Assembly: GCA_027531445.1 (NCBI GenBank)
Contig: JAPZRK010000059.1
Span: 62,001-126,000 of the forward strand
Direction of reading: 5' to 3'
Origin: Leptospira sp.
GTDB taxonomy: Bacteria; Spirochaetota; Leptospiria; Leptospirales; Leptospiraceae
DNA: 64,000 nucleotides
A program made the translations under genes and the position numbers. Positions 52,630 to 61,579 of this stretch are shown here, piece after piece; within the stretch, counting starts at the first letter, position 1; every line of letters begins with the position of its first letter. Below the pieces are notes generated by a model. The model worked only from the letters and a program-made list of their open reading frames with translations. It did no database searches and had not been told where the DNA came from.

Positions 52630-53193
52630 ATGAAAAAAGGAATTCTTTCGAATCTCGTCCTCATCGCTGGTATTTCAATTATTCTTGCAAATTGTTCTTC
52701 AACAGAACCAAAAGCGGAGCCAGCTCCAACTCAAGAAACTACGCAAAAAGACAGTGTATCTTCGCGTGATATGAATTTAGTTCTGTTAGATGAGATCAAT
52801 ACTGCTCTCAAAGATTACAGATATCCAGACGGTGCTCGCAAACGTGGTTTTGCTTACAAACAAGCGGACATCCAAAAAGAGGACTTCAACACTTGGGCAA
52901 AAGATAACGTAACATATATCAAAGAAGCGTTAAACAAATTGCCGGAAAACTACGCTCTTCAAATCATTGGTCACGCAGATGCATCTGGTCCTGAAGAGGC
53001 TGAAGGCTCTAAAAAAGGAAATAATTATTATTCACAGCTTCGTGCAGACGCAGTCAAAGACGCTTTAGTAAAACAAGGCATTCCTACTGCTCGGATTGTA
53101 ACGAAAGGTTCAGGATCAACAGCTCCAATTTCTGGTTTTTCTGAAACGGATGCGATCAATCGCCGAGTGACATTCCAAGTCGTTTCTAAGTAG
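52630..53193 (+). CDS. loa22: OmpA-domain surface lipoprotein Loa22
   Basis: The 187-residue protein has a lipoprotein signal (lipobox ILANC, Cys22), a short linker and an OmpA peptidoglycan-binding domain. The blocks DYRYPDGARKRGFAYKQAD, LPENYALQIIGHADASGPEE, KKGNNYYSQLRADAVK and INRRVTF align closely with Loa22 of Leptospira, a surface lipoprotein needed for full virulence in L. interrogans but also present in saprophytes. It should tether the outer membrane to the cell wall. A strong terminator follows, so it is probably a single, highly expressed unit. Confidence 0.9.
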   Translation: MKKGILSNLVLIAGISIILANCSSTEPKAEPAPTQETTQKDSVSSRDMNLVLLDEINTALKDYRYPDGARKRGFAYKQADIQKEDFNTWAKDNVTYIKEALNKLPENYALQIIGHADASGPEEAEGSKKGNNYYSQLRADAVKDALVKQGIPTARIVTKGSGSTAPISGFSETDAINRRVTFQVVSK

Positions 53194-53218
53194 TTCAAAC
53201 AAAGAACTTCAGACGCAA

Positions 53219-53248
53219 AAGCTCACCTATATTAGGTGGGCTTTTTTT
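53219..53248 (+). terminator. Rho-independent terminator after loa22
   Basis: A stem AAGCTCACCTA / TAGGTGGGCTT (one G-T pair) with a 3-base loop is followed by seven T. It ends just before the ankyrin gene start at 53257, so that gene needs its own promoter or read-through. Confidence 0.9.
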
Positions 53249-53256
53249 ATTCTATT

Positions 53257-53997
53257 ATGAAAAATCTTCGATTGATTCGATTCCAAATTTTTTTATTCTT
53301 GTTTTTGATCAACTGTTTGAATGGCAAATTTGTAACAGCCGCTTCTCAAGGACAATTAGACAGAATTCAAGTGATGATGGTTGATAAGCCCAATATTGAT
53401 CATCAAAACTCTTTCAACCAAACAGCCTTAATTTTAGCATCAAAGAATGGCTATCAACAAGTCGTTCAATTTTTAATTCAGAAAAATGCAGATTTAAATA
53501 AACAAGATAAACTAGGAAATACTGCTTTGCATTATGCGAGTAAGGAGGAATATCCAGAGATCGTAGAATTGATCGCCAATGCTAAAGCAGATTTAGACAT
53601 AAAAAATAATGCCGGGGAAACCCCCCTTTACTTGGCAAGTTATGCTGGAAATATACAAATCATTGAATCTTTGCTCTCCAAAAAGGCAAATCCAAATCTA
53701 GGGAAAGATGATAAGAATACACCTTTACTAATCGCAACGAAAAGAGGTTTTTTAAAAGCAACCAATCTTTTGCTAGCTGCGAAAGCATCGACTGAAGTAT
53801 TCAACGACGAAGAAAGGTCACCTTTATTGAAATCTATTGAATTAGGAAGAGTCGACATTTTTCAAGCGTTAGTAATTGCAGGGGCTAACCTACATGCAAA
53901 AAATAAATTCGATCAAGATGCCTATCTTTTTTTGAACTACTATGGCGAGATCGAGATGCTTCAATTTGCTCTGAAGCACTCAACTAAGATAAAATAA
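53257..53997 (+). CDS. Ankyrin-repeat lipoprotein 1
   Basis: Starting at ATG 53257, just after the terminator, the protein has 246 residues. It has a lipoprotein signal (lipobox FLINC, Cys20) and six or so ankyrin repeats (units such as GNTALHYASKEEYPEIVELI). Ankyrin repeats bind other proteins. The stop overlaps the start of the next ankyrin gene by one base (TAATG), so the two are translationally coupled. Export of ankyrin repeats on a lipid anchor is unusual. Partner unknown. Confidence 0.85.
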   Translation: MKNLRLIRFQIFLFLFLINCLNGKFVTAASQGQLDRIQVMMVDKPNIDHQNSFNQTALILASKNGYQQVVQFLIQKNADLNKQDKLGNTALHYASKEEYPEIVELIANAKADLDIKNNAGETPLYLASYAGNIQIIESLLSKKANPNLGKDDKNTPLLIATKRGFLKATNLLLAAKASTEVFNDEERSPLLKSIELGRVDIFQALVIAGANLHAKNKFDQDAYLFLNYYGEIEMLQFALKHSTKIK

Positions 53998-55160
53998 TGA
54001 AAAAATCTATCTATCTCATGCTTGCGATAATGCCTCTTTTAATTCAATGCGCACAACATGTGGTAAGAGGTGCCATCCCATTAGGCAAGGAAAAGTTACT
54101 CAAACAATATCTAAAACGGGATATAGACATCAATCATCAAGATCCTTTTGGAGTTACCATTCTGATGCTGGCAGCTTCACGAGGGAGGCTCGACATGGTC
54201 ACCGAAATATTACAATACAAGCCAGATCTCGAAAAAGTAAATGAGTTTGGCGAAAGTGCATTGTACATCGCATCATGTCGTGGACAGGATGATATTGTAA
54301 GTAAATTGATAGAAGCAAATGCAAATATTGAGGCTAAAACAAATGAGTTAAAGTCTCCTCTCAATTGTGCAGCAGTAATGAACCAACATACAACGATTCG
54401 TTTATTAGTTCGAAATAAAGCAAATATGAACTCCAGAGATAAATCTGGCCTCACACCACTTATGGCAGCTGTAAATAATGGTAAATTGTTAGCGGTTCGC
54501 GAATTAATTTCAAGTAGCGCAGATAAGGATTTGAAAAGCAATTTTGAATGGAGTGCTCTCACGCTGGCTATCGACAGAAATCGAGAAGATATTGTCTTGG
54601 AATTAGTCAACGAAAAAGCAAATTTAGAAATCCGTGATAAATATGAAAGAACCCCACTTATGGATGCGGCAAAAAAAGGAAATCTTTTGATTTTGCAGAT
54701 ATTGATCAAAGCAAAAGCGAATATACATGCATTATCTTCTAGCAAACAAACGCCGTTAGTATACGCAACACTGTCCAAAAATCTTAAGGCAGTTGAGATG
54801 TTAGTTGCTGCGGGCGCGGAAATAGATCACCGAAATACTCTTGGAAAAACTGCTGTCATGCTAGCATGTGAAAATTCTCTTTCGGAAATCGTAGAATATT
54901 TTATAAGTATGAAAGCAAATTTGAACCTGAGAGATAGGCTTGGCCGAACTCCACTAATGTTTGCTGTTATGTCCCAGAATTCGAGTATTGTGAGAAAGTT
55001 GCTTGAATCAAAAGTAGAAATCAATGCGACTGATCGTAATAAAATGACTGCACTTGCCTATGCTCGGAAATCTAAAAATATAGAAATTATTTCGTTGCTC
55101 GAATCTGCTGGTGCGAAGGAATTTAGAGAAAGTGAAGCTTTGATTCGGATCCACGACTGA
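53997..55160 (+). CDS. Ankyrin-repeat lipoprotein 2
   Basis: The 387-residue protein has a lipoprotein signal (lipobox LLIQC, Cys18) and about ten ankyrin repeats covering most of its length (units with GxTPLMxA and xAxxxxxD). It is a paralogue of the gene just upstream and is coupled to it by a TAATG overlap. It should form a curved binding surface in the envelope. Four or more units carry the same RTPLM core, pointing to internal duplication. Confidence 0.87.
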   Translation: MKKSIYLMLAIMPLLIQCAQHVVRGAIPLGKEKLLKQYLKRDIDINHQDPFGVTILMLAASRGRLDMVTEILQYKPDLEKVNEFGESALYIASCRGQDDIVSKLIEANANIEAKTNELKSPLNCAAVMNQHTTIRLLVRNKANMNSRDKSGLTPLMAAVNNGKLLAVRELISSSADKDLKSNFEWSALTLAIDRNREDIVLELVNEKANLEIRDKYERTPLMDAAKKGNLLILQILIKAKANIHALSSSKQTPLVYATLSKNLKAVEMLVAAGAEIDHRNTLGKTAVMLACENSLSEIVEYFISMKANLNLRDRLGRTPLMFAVMSQNSSIVRKLLESKVEINATDRNKMTALAYARKSKNIEIISLLESAGAKEFRESEALIRIHD

Positions 55161-55212
55161 AGTTCTGAGAGTTCACTTACGTTCATTGTATTGAATCAAG
55201 GAGATATCTTTC

Positions 55213-56043
55213 ATGATTTTTCGCGTCATTTTACTTTTGTTTTTTCTCAATTGTGCAACTGGTTCGGTATCTTCAGTAAAGTTACCCATAGAAGCAAAAG
55301 TGGTGGGTCAAGGTGGTTTGTTCCTTCGAGAAGATTGTTCGCAAAAATTTGCAAAGATCACTTTGATTCCACAGTTTGATAAAGTGACACTCATCGAAGA
55401 GGGTCCTTATGACTTGATCAGCGGTATTTCTGATCGTTGGTACAAAGCCCGTTACAATGGAAAGGAAGGATGTTTGTACGGAGGATATCTCAATAAAAAT
55501 TATCAGAATGTTCCCACTGACGCAATGTTAAAACTAGACCAAGTCATCCAATCTTACAAAGAAAAGAATCACAACAAGGCGCTGACATTTGCAGATGAAG
55601 CTCTAAAAATTGCTCCTGAATATGGGGAGGCTTTCCACTGGCGAGGACGCATCCATTACAAATTGGGACAATATGAGAAATGTATTTCTGATTATTCGAA
55701 TGCATTAAGATTCAATACAAATAGTATCGTTTACAACAATCGTGGTATATGTAAATCAGCTATGCGAGATTTTACTGGTGCAAAAAAAGATTTAGAATCT
55801 TCTTTAAAGTTGGGTGGTGACTCTGATGCAACCACACTATCAAATATGTGTTATGTTTTGGGAATACTCTCTGAAAATAAGGCGATCGATTATTGTAACC
55901 GTGCAATTGAAGTCTCACCGAATAATCCCTACGCCTATTACGAGAGATCCCAATTGAGACGAAAGTTAGGACTGACACAAGCGGCAGATACCGATTTAGA
56001 GACCTATACCAAGTTAAAAAAAACCGGCGAGTGGGAATATTGA
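55213..56043 (+). CDS. SH3/TPR lipoprotein
   Basis: The 276-residue protein has a short lipoprotein signal (lipobox FLNC, Cys14), an SH3b-like N-terminal domain (about 25-95) with possibly cross-linking cysteines (REDCSQ, KEGCLYGGYL) and TPR repeats (about 105-270). TPR units include AFHWRGRIHYKLGQYEKCI. It may act as an adaptor in the envelope. An AAGGAG box lies well before ATG 55213. It lies 52 bp after the second ankyrin lipoprotein gene, so all three may be in one transcript. Confidence 0.8.
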   Translation: MIFRVILLLFFLNCATGSVSSVKLPIEAKVVGQGGLFLREDCSQKFAKITLIPQFDKVTLIEEGPYDLISGISDRWYKARYNGKEGCLYGGYLNKNYQNVPTDAMLKLDQVIQSYKEKNHNKALTFADEALKIAPEYGEAFHWRGRIHYKLGQYEKCISDYSNALRFNTNSIVYNNRGICKSAMRDFTGAKKDLESSLKLGGDSDATTLSNMCYVLGILSENKAIDYCNRAIEVSPNNPYAYYERSQLRRKLGLTQAADTDLETYTKLKKTGEWEY

Positions 56044-56160
56044 TTTTTCCATATGATTCTTATAAATTGGCCTTGCGTCCTCAAGTGATACAAATATGGA
56101 AAAATTGTTTTACTCCCGCATGACCATCCGTCAGATTAGAAGTATACTTTAGAGGTTACC

Positions 56161-57777
56161 ATGCCAGAATTTTTTTACACCGATCCATTTCCTTTAGGTG
56201 AAGATACAACTCCTTATACTCTCCTTACAAAAGATTACGTAAGTACAGTAGCGTTCGGTGACAAAGAAGTTTTAATGGTAGACCCGAAAGGATTGACTCT
56301 ACTTGGAGAAAGAGCCATGGAAGACATAGCCTTTTACCTGCGTCCAGGCCACCTTCAAAAAGTTAGAGATATTTTGGATGATCCAGAGGCCACTAAGAAT
56401 GACCGTTTTGTTGCGATGGCACTCTTAAAAAATGCAGTCATTGCCTCTGACAAACAGCTTCCTTCCTGTCAAGATACAGGTACAGGGATTGTTGTCGCAA
56501 AAAAAGGGGAAAATGTTTTTACGGGCGCTGATGACGCCGAAGCACTATCACGTGGTATTTACAATACATATTTAAATCGTAACTTGCGTTATTCGCAGGT
56601 TGTTCCGCTTAGTATGTATGAAGAAGTAAACTCTGGTTCCAATCTGCCGGCACAAGTTGATATCTATGCAACGCCTGGAGATAAATACTCATTCCTCTTT
56701 ATTGCAAAGGGTGGTGGATCAGCAAACAAAACTTATTTATACCAAGAAACTAAAGCGTTACTCAATCCAACATCACTTGAAAAGTTTATAGCCGATAAAG
56801 TGGCAAATCTTGGAACATCAGCCTGTCCTCCATACCATATAGCGGTTGTCATTGGTGGAACCTCCGCGGAGATGAATCTCAAAACAGTCAAACTTGCCTC
56901 GACAGGTTATCTGGATCATTTGCCAACAAAAGGCAATAAAGACGGCGTTGCCTTTAGAGATATTGAGCTCGAAGCTAAAATGTTAAAGGCTGCACAGCAA
57001 TCTGGTATTGGTGCACAATTTGGTGGGAAATACCTTGCACATGATTTTCGAATCATTCGATTACCGAGACATGGTGCTTCCTGTCCAGTTGGTTTAGGTG
57101 TGAGCTGCAGTGCGGATCGCAATCTCAAAGCAAAAATTACAAAAGATGGAATCTATATCGAACAGTTAGAATATGATCCTGCACGCTTCTTACCGACTGT
57201 TGACGATACAGATACAAACACAGAAGCAGTTCATATCAATTTGAATCAACCGATGAATGAAATACTTGCAATTCTTAGCAAACACCCTGTTAAAACGAGG
57301 GTTATGTTGTCAGGAAGACTCGTTGTCGCACGTGACATTGCTCATGCGAAGTTAAAAGAAAAATTAGACAAGGGCGAACCACTCCCTGACTACTTCAAAA
57401 ATCATCCGATCTACTACGCAGGTCCAGCGAAAACACCAGAAGGGATGCCGTCTGGCTCCTTTGGACCCACTACTGCTGGTAGAATGGATAGTTACGTTCC
57501 CCTATTCCAAGAGAAGGGATATTCTATGATTTCACTTGCGAAAGGAAACAGATCCAAGATTGTCACTGACAGTTGCAAAAAGAACGGTGGATTTTATTTG
57601 GGATCCATTGGTGGACCTGCCGCTTTACTTGCTAAAGAAAATATAAAGAAAGTCGAGGTGTTAGATTATCCAGAACTTGGCATGGAAGCAATCTGGGCGA
57701 TCGAAGTGGAAAACTTTCCTGCCTTTATTGTCGTCGATGATAAGGGAAATGATTTTTTCCAGATGCTTTCGCATTGA
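56161..57777 (+). CDS. fumA: Class I fumarate hydratase, [4Fe-4S]
   Basis: The 538-residue protein is the single-chain class I fumarase (FumA/FumB type). Likely cluster Cys residues are in LPSCQDTGTG, SACPPYHIAVV and the CPVGLGVSC block. It hydrates fumarate to malate in the TCA cycle and is oxygen-sensitive. The C-terminal swapped domain with GPTTAGRMDSY is present, so it is full length. An AGAGG box precedes ATG 56161. It converges with the sbp gene. A class II fumarase was not seen in this window. Confidence 0.93.
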   Translation: MPEFFYTDPFPLGEDTTPYTLLTKDYVSTVAFGDKEVLMVDPKGLTLLGERAMEDIAFYLRPGHLQKVRDILDDPEATKNDRFVAMALLKNAVIASDKQLPSCQDTGTGIVVAKKGENVFTGADDAEALSRGIYNTYLNRNLRYSQVVPLSMYEEVNSGSNLPAQVDIYATPGDKYSFLFIAKGGGSANKTYLYQETKALLNPTSLEKFIADKVANLGTSACPPYHIAVVIGGTSAEMNLKTVKLASTGYLDHLPTKGNKDGVAFRDIELEAKMLKAAQQSGIGAQFGGKYLAHDFRIIRLPRHGASCPVGLGVSCSADRNLKAKITKDGIYIEQLEYDPARFLPTVDDTDTNTEAVHINLNQPMNEILAILSKHPVKTRVMLSGRLVVARDIAHAKLKEKLDKGEPLPDYFKNHPIYYAGPAKTPEGMPSGSFGPTTAGRMDSYVPLFQEKGYSMISLAKGNRSKIVTDSCKKNGGFYLGSIGGPAALLAKENIKKVEVLDYPELGMEAIWAIEVENFPAFIVVDDKGNDFFQMLSH

Positions 57778-57791
57778 TCTTTTTTGAGTTT

Positions 57792-57825
57792 TCCCAGTTT
57801 TATTTGGATTGGAAAGAAACTGGGA
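57792..57825. terminator. Hairpin between fumarase and sbp genes
   Basis: TCCCAGTTT (57792-57800) pairs with AAACTGGGA (57817-57825) over a 16-base loop, between two convergent genes. The T tract is weak on both sides, so it is only a possible bidirectional terminator. Confidence 0.4.
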
Positions 57826-57832
57826 TTTACCC

Positions 57833-58828
57833 TTACTTCGCGTATATCTGATCGAAGGAAGCCCCATCAGCAAAGTGATCTTTTTGAGCTTTAATCCAGC
57901 CACCAAAATCATGGTCGATTGTTACGAGTTCAATTTTTGGAAATTTATTTTCATACTTCTTTAAAATTTTCTCATTTCGAGGTCTATATCCATGTTTTGC
58001 GATGATTTCTTGAGCAGGTTCGGAATATAAGGATTTTAAGTAGGCTTGTGAAACTTCCATAGTCCCATGTTTCTCAGCATAGCCTTCCACGAGTGCGACC
58101 GGTGGCTCGGCTAAGATACTCATACTTGGAATCACAACTTCAAACTTATCTTTTCCAAATTCTTCAAGAATTAAAAAAGACTCATTCTCCCATGCGAGTA
58201 AGACATCACCAAGTTCATTTTTTGCAAAGGTTGTGCTGGATCCCCTCGCTCCTGAATCTAAAACGGGAACATTTTTATAAAGTGTTTTGATAAATGATTC
58301 CACCTTAGCTCTGTCATTTTTGAATTTTTTTTCTGCAAATGCCCAAGCGGCTAAATAATTCCAACGTGCACCTCCACTTGTTTTTGGATTGGGTGTAATC
58401 ACGCTTACTTTGGGCTTCACTAAATCATCCCAATCTTTAATATTCTTTGGGTTTCCCTTTCTTACGACAAAGACGATTGTGGAAGTATAGGGTGTGCTAT
58501 TGTTAGGTAGTGATTTTGCCCAATCACGTGAAATGAGTCCCTTTGATGCAATGATATCTATATCATAAGCTAACGCCAAGGTGACGATATCCGCTTCCAA
58601 TCCATCAATTACAGATCTTGCTTGTTTTCCACTTCCAGCATGCGATTGGTTGATTTTTACTTTGTTTCCAGATTTAGATTCCCAATATTTGGAAAACATC
58701 TGGTTGTACTCTGCATACAATTCTCTCGTTGGGTCGTATGATACATTTAGTATCCTTACTTCTTGTGACTGCAACTTGAGACTACTAAATAGAATCAAGC
58801 TCATGATGATTAGGTTTTTACTTTTCAT
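57833..58828 (-). CDS. sbp: Sulfate/thiosulfate-binding protein
   Basis: From ATG 58828, with a strong GAGGAAT ribosome binding site, the protein has 331 residues with a signal peptide. It is the periplasmic Sbp of the sulfate ABC importer: QSHAGSGKQARSVIDGLEAD, the YTSTIVFVVRKGNP block and NPKTSGGARWNYLAAW are diagnostic. The longer frame to 58879 has no ribosome binding site. It is the last gene of a three-gene operon with a porin and a lipoprotein. cysT, cysW and cysA are not next to it, so the transporter must be encoded elsewhere or earlier. Confidence 0.92.
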   Translation of the reverse strand: MKSKNLIIMSLILFSSLKLQSQEVRILNVSYDPTRELYAEYNQMFSKYWESKSGNKVKINQSHAGSGKQARSVIDGLEADIVTLALAYDIDIIASKGLISRDWAKSLPNNSTPYTSTIVFVVRKGNPKNIKDWDDLVKPKVSVITPNPKTSGGARWNYLAAWAFAEKKFKNDRAKVESFIKTLYKNVPVLDSGARGSSTTFAKNELGDVLLAWENESFLILEEFGKDKFEVVIPSMSILAEPPVALVEGYAEKHGTMEVSQAYLKSLYSEPAQEIIAKHGYRPRNEKILKKYENKFPKIELVTIDHDFGGWIKAQKDHFADGASFDQIYAK

Positions 58829-58844
58829 TTTATTCCTCGTTAAA

Positions 58845-59771
58845 TTAATATATAGGATAATTAGGCGGACAAATTCCAATTACTGCGGTCGCTCCCGAAA
58901 CTTGCGTTTCACTGACATTTGCACCATATCGGCAGAATAAATTTGGAGTGATGGTTTCTGTAACAGCTTTGCGATCGGATACGTTGATTTCTTCTTTAAA
59001 AAATTCTTGAACGGATGGAATCTTAGCATAAGCCGATTTAAGATTCGTATTACCTAAGATCACTTTCTTAAAACAAGCGGCATCTTGGGTGAGAGCGGGT
59101 AGAAGCGCATTTGCTTCTGCTCCCTCAAATATTGTAATTTCACCTGGGTTGGCTATTCGTAGATTGCCAATGACAACTTCTTCATACTTGAGATCTAATG
59201 ATTTGTTGATAATCGCATTTGATGCAACAGTGCTGTCATAATTCAATTTCATATCTACTTTTGCGTTCGAAATGGAAAGGTAACGAAATGATCCTTTGAG
59301 TGAATTCAAACTCGCATCATCTTTGCATAGGTATACTTTTGGAACGACGAGTATGCAACCACTGGCACTGGCTTTCGCAGATTCAGACAAGCTATTCGAA
59401 GTGACTGATTCTCGATTTGATATGCTAGTTTTGACAAGATCAGTGCACTCAGAATATTTGTTAAATGTTAGTGCCATTCCGTTATAATATGCGTCATATC
59501 CGATTTTGGCTTCTTCAGGATTTGATGTCAGTGTGTGAAATGTTCGCTCTTCGCACCTTCCAGAGTTTACATTACTTGCTTTAGCAGAATAGATTGTGTT
59601 TCCATCCGTACCAATAGTTTTTTCAATAAGGGCACAATTACCAGATGGAGTGTTTTGAAGAAGACGTAAGTATTCGCCTTTGGACTTTAAGTCTAACGGC
59701 TCGGATTTATTGCAACTTACGTAAATTATGAATACAACAAAAATGAGTAGAATTTTGAAACCTCTATTCAT
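58845..59771 (-). CDS. Cys-rich lipoprotein of the sulfate operon
   Basis: Starting at ATG 59771 (AAGGA box upstream), the protein has 308 residues. It has a lipoprotein signal (lipobox YVSC, Cys20) and eight further Cys spread over the sequence (SGNCALI, SGRCEER, YSECTDL, SGCILVV, YLCKDD, DAACFKK, NLFCRYG, IGICPPN), probably in disulfides. The family is not recognised. Its position between the porin and Sbp genes, 17 bp from sbp, suggests a role in sulfate or sulfur-compound uptake. Confidence 0.78.
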   Translation of the reverse strand: MNRGFKILLIFVVFIIYVSCNKSEPLDLKSKGEYLRLLQNTPSGNCALIEKTIGTDGNTIYSAKASNVNSGRCEERTFHTLTSNPEEAKIGYDAYYNGMALTFNKYSECTDLVKTSISNRESVTSNSLSESAKASASGCILVVPKVYLCKDDASLNSLKGSFRYLSISNAKVDMKLNYDSTVASNAIINKSLDLKYEEVVIGNLRIANPGEITIFEGAEANALLPALTQDAACFKKVILGNTNLKSAYAKIPSVQEFFKEEINVSDRKAVTETITPNLFCRYGANVSETQVSGATAVIGICPPNYPIY

Positions 59772-59823
59772 ATAAACATTCCTTGGATTTTCATCTTGAA
59801 CATATAAGTTGATCGTCTTCATT

Positions 59824-61368
59824 TTAAAATAAACTATACATCATTTCTAAGTAGCCGAAGTGTGAGTTCATTTCTCTACCTGTTGTATTGATAGTGAAAT
59901 CACCAGGTTTGAAGTAAGCATAACCGATATTTGCTTTTACTCTTGAATTAATATCAAATCTCAACCTATAATTATATTCAAATCCCATAAAATCACCACT
60001 TTTGCCCGTTTGGTCGCGTAGGTTTCCGACTCCACTCCATCTATCTCTCGGACTTGCAAGGTAAAACCAAACAACAGCTGTATCCATTTTGAAACCTCGA
60101 ATCGGTTCAAATTCGATAACAAACTTTGGAGACTTTAGATTCTCCATTTGGATATAATCATTGCTAGACCAAGGTCTAGCAAAACCAAAGAGTCTTTCGA
60201 ACCTTTGGTTGGTGTTATCATTTGGATTTCTATCTCCTGTTACATAGCCGAAAAAGAAACCAGTACGCGGTTTCCAAGGATGATTGAATGAATATCCTGT
60301 ATCAAATGTAAAGGCATATGCTTCATGACGTTGTTGCTTCTCCGTATCATTGACACCATATTGTTTCATCGCTGATATATCATAGTCGAAGCCGGACATA
60401 TAAACGTTGTAGATTCGAACACCTGTGGTATGTATCTCTCGTCCCACTCTATTATTTGGTTCAAATGCCAATTTCGATTCATTGAAAATGGATTGTTCCA
60501 ATCTGGATTGATGAAGCCCAAGATAGAATGGTTCGATCGTTATGATCTTTGACCAATGTCTTATGTGACCTATTACACCCGTTAGAACTTGGTTTCGAAC
60601 AGGTTTATCCAATTCGTTGGTAAGTCTTTCCAATGGTTTTAAAGCAAGGAAATCTATGCTCCAATTATTTTGATCTTTGCCTAAGGAAATTTTAGCACCT
60701 TGAAAGGTATTCGTTGTATTTCTCCATTCGTTTAGACCGATCAATCTACGATCTAGAAATTCGAATGACATGATTCCATAACGTATGCTAACTGGGCGGT
60801 TGATGCCTAATCCATTTTTAAAATATAATTCACCAAACGCATTGATCGGTTCAGCCCGATTATAATCTCGATTGTCAATATCATACTTACTAAATTCTCT
60901 TTGAGCATCTTCAATTTCCACGACAAATCGAAATGGATCCAGTACTTCCTTAATGCCGAAGTATCCTCTCGTTCGTAGTAAAAGTGGTCGATCCACTCCA
61001 GAGTCTGGTCTCCGAATGTCATTTTCCCTATGTTCATAGCGAGTTCGGTAATCGAGACCTGCTTCTGCCCAATCCAGATTTTTGAATGCACTGATTCCCG
61101 TTTGATTTAAGGGCTTAACATAAGTTTGTGGAACAAGAATCCTTGTGGTTCCATAACTTTTGGGATTTACATAATAATCTTTTTCATTCTTACGTTCTTC
61201 TTCGTTGAGTTCCTTTTGAATGGACTCAATTCCTTTTCCGTCGTTAGGCTGGCTTTTGTATTTTACATCCTCTGGTGGATCTAAATTTGGGACTGCGGTC
61301 TGCCCCAAAAGGGACGTCGTAATCAAAACACAAAGTAAAGTAACCGTTTGTCTTGAATAAAACTTCAT
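59824..61368 (-). CDS. AlgE-like outer membrane porin (Alginate_exp family)
   Basis: The 514-residue protein has a signal peptide ending near LLGQT and a large beta-barrel with the alginate-export family pattern: LDYRTRYEHREN, LLLRTRGYFGIKE, YGIMSFEFLDRRLIGLNEW. It ends in an aromatic residue (YSLF). The family forms channels in the outer membrane. As the first gene of the operon with Sbp it may be the outer-membrane route for sulfate or a sulfonated compound. A GGAAGGGGGG box precedes ATG 61368. The 16-bp palindrome lies 69 bp upstream. Confidence 0.85.
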   Translation of the reverse strand: MKFYSRQTVTLLCVLITTSLLGQTAVPNLDPPEDVKYKSQPNDGKGIESIQKELNEEERKNEKDYYVNPKSYGTTRILVPQTYVKPLNQTGISAFKNLDWAEAGLDYRTRYEHRENDIRRPDSGVDRPLLLRTRGYFGIKEVLDPFRFVVEIEDAQREFSKYDIDNRDYNRAEPINAFGELYFKNGLGINRPVSIRYGIMSFEFLDRRLIGLNEWRNTTNTFQGAKISLGKDQNNWSIDFLALKPLERLTNELDKPVRNQVLTGVIGHIRHWSKIITIEPFYLGLHQSRLEQSIFNESKLAFEPNNRVGREIHTTGVRIYNVYMSGFDYDISAMKQYGVNDTEKQQRHEAYAFTFDTGYSFNHPWKPRTGFFFGYVTGDRNPNDNTNQRFERLFGFARPWSSNDYIQMENLKSPKFVIEFEPIRGFKMDTAVVWFYLASPRDRWSGVGNLRDQTGKSGDFMGFEYNYRLRFDINSRVKANIGYAYFKPGDFTINTTGREMNSHFGYLEMMYSLF

Positions 61369-61425
61369 ATTTGATACCCCCCTTCCAAACCGAATATGAA
61401 TCTAAAAGAAATAAGTCTCTGCTAT

Positions 61426-61431
61426 TGTCAA
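61426..61431 (-). promoter_or_regulatory. TTGACA -35 element of sulfate operon
   Basis: On the minus strand this reads TTGACA, the perfect -35 consensus, 58 bp before the porin start. The -10 match (TTTTAG-like, 18-19 bp on) is weak, so help from a regulator bound at the adjacent palindrome is plausible. Confidence 0.45.
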
Positions 61432-61436
61432 ATTAA

Positions 61437-61452
61437 ATCCAATATATTGGAT
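61437..61452. promoter_or_regulatory. Perfect 16-bp palindrome, putative operator
   Basis: ATCCAATATATTGGAT is a perfect inverted repeat with no spacer, 5 bp upstream of the -35 element of the porin-lipoprotein-sbp operon. Size and place fit the binding site of a dimeric regulator, perhaps one answering sulfate or cysteine. No regulator gene lies next to it. Confidence 0.6.
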
Positions 61453-61579
61453 GAAAGATCTATAAAAACATATTAATTCTGCGATTTGAAGGGTATAGTA
61501 TCCAAATTCTTATACAAATTCGAACATTATGTCGCTTTATTTCAATAAAATCGACAAAGTAGATCAAGTCGGCGGGGAG

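Noticed and set aside
54137..54778. 213-codon minus-strand open frame
   Set aside because: It is a mirror of the ankyrin repeats on the plus strand; repeated codons make such long antisense frames.
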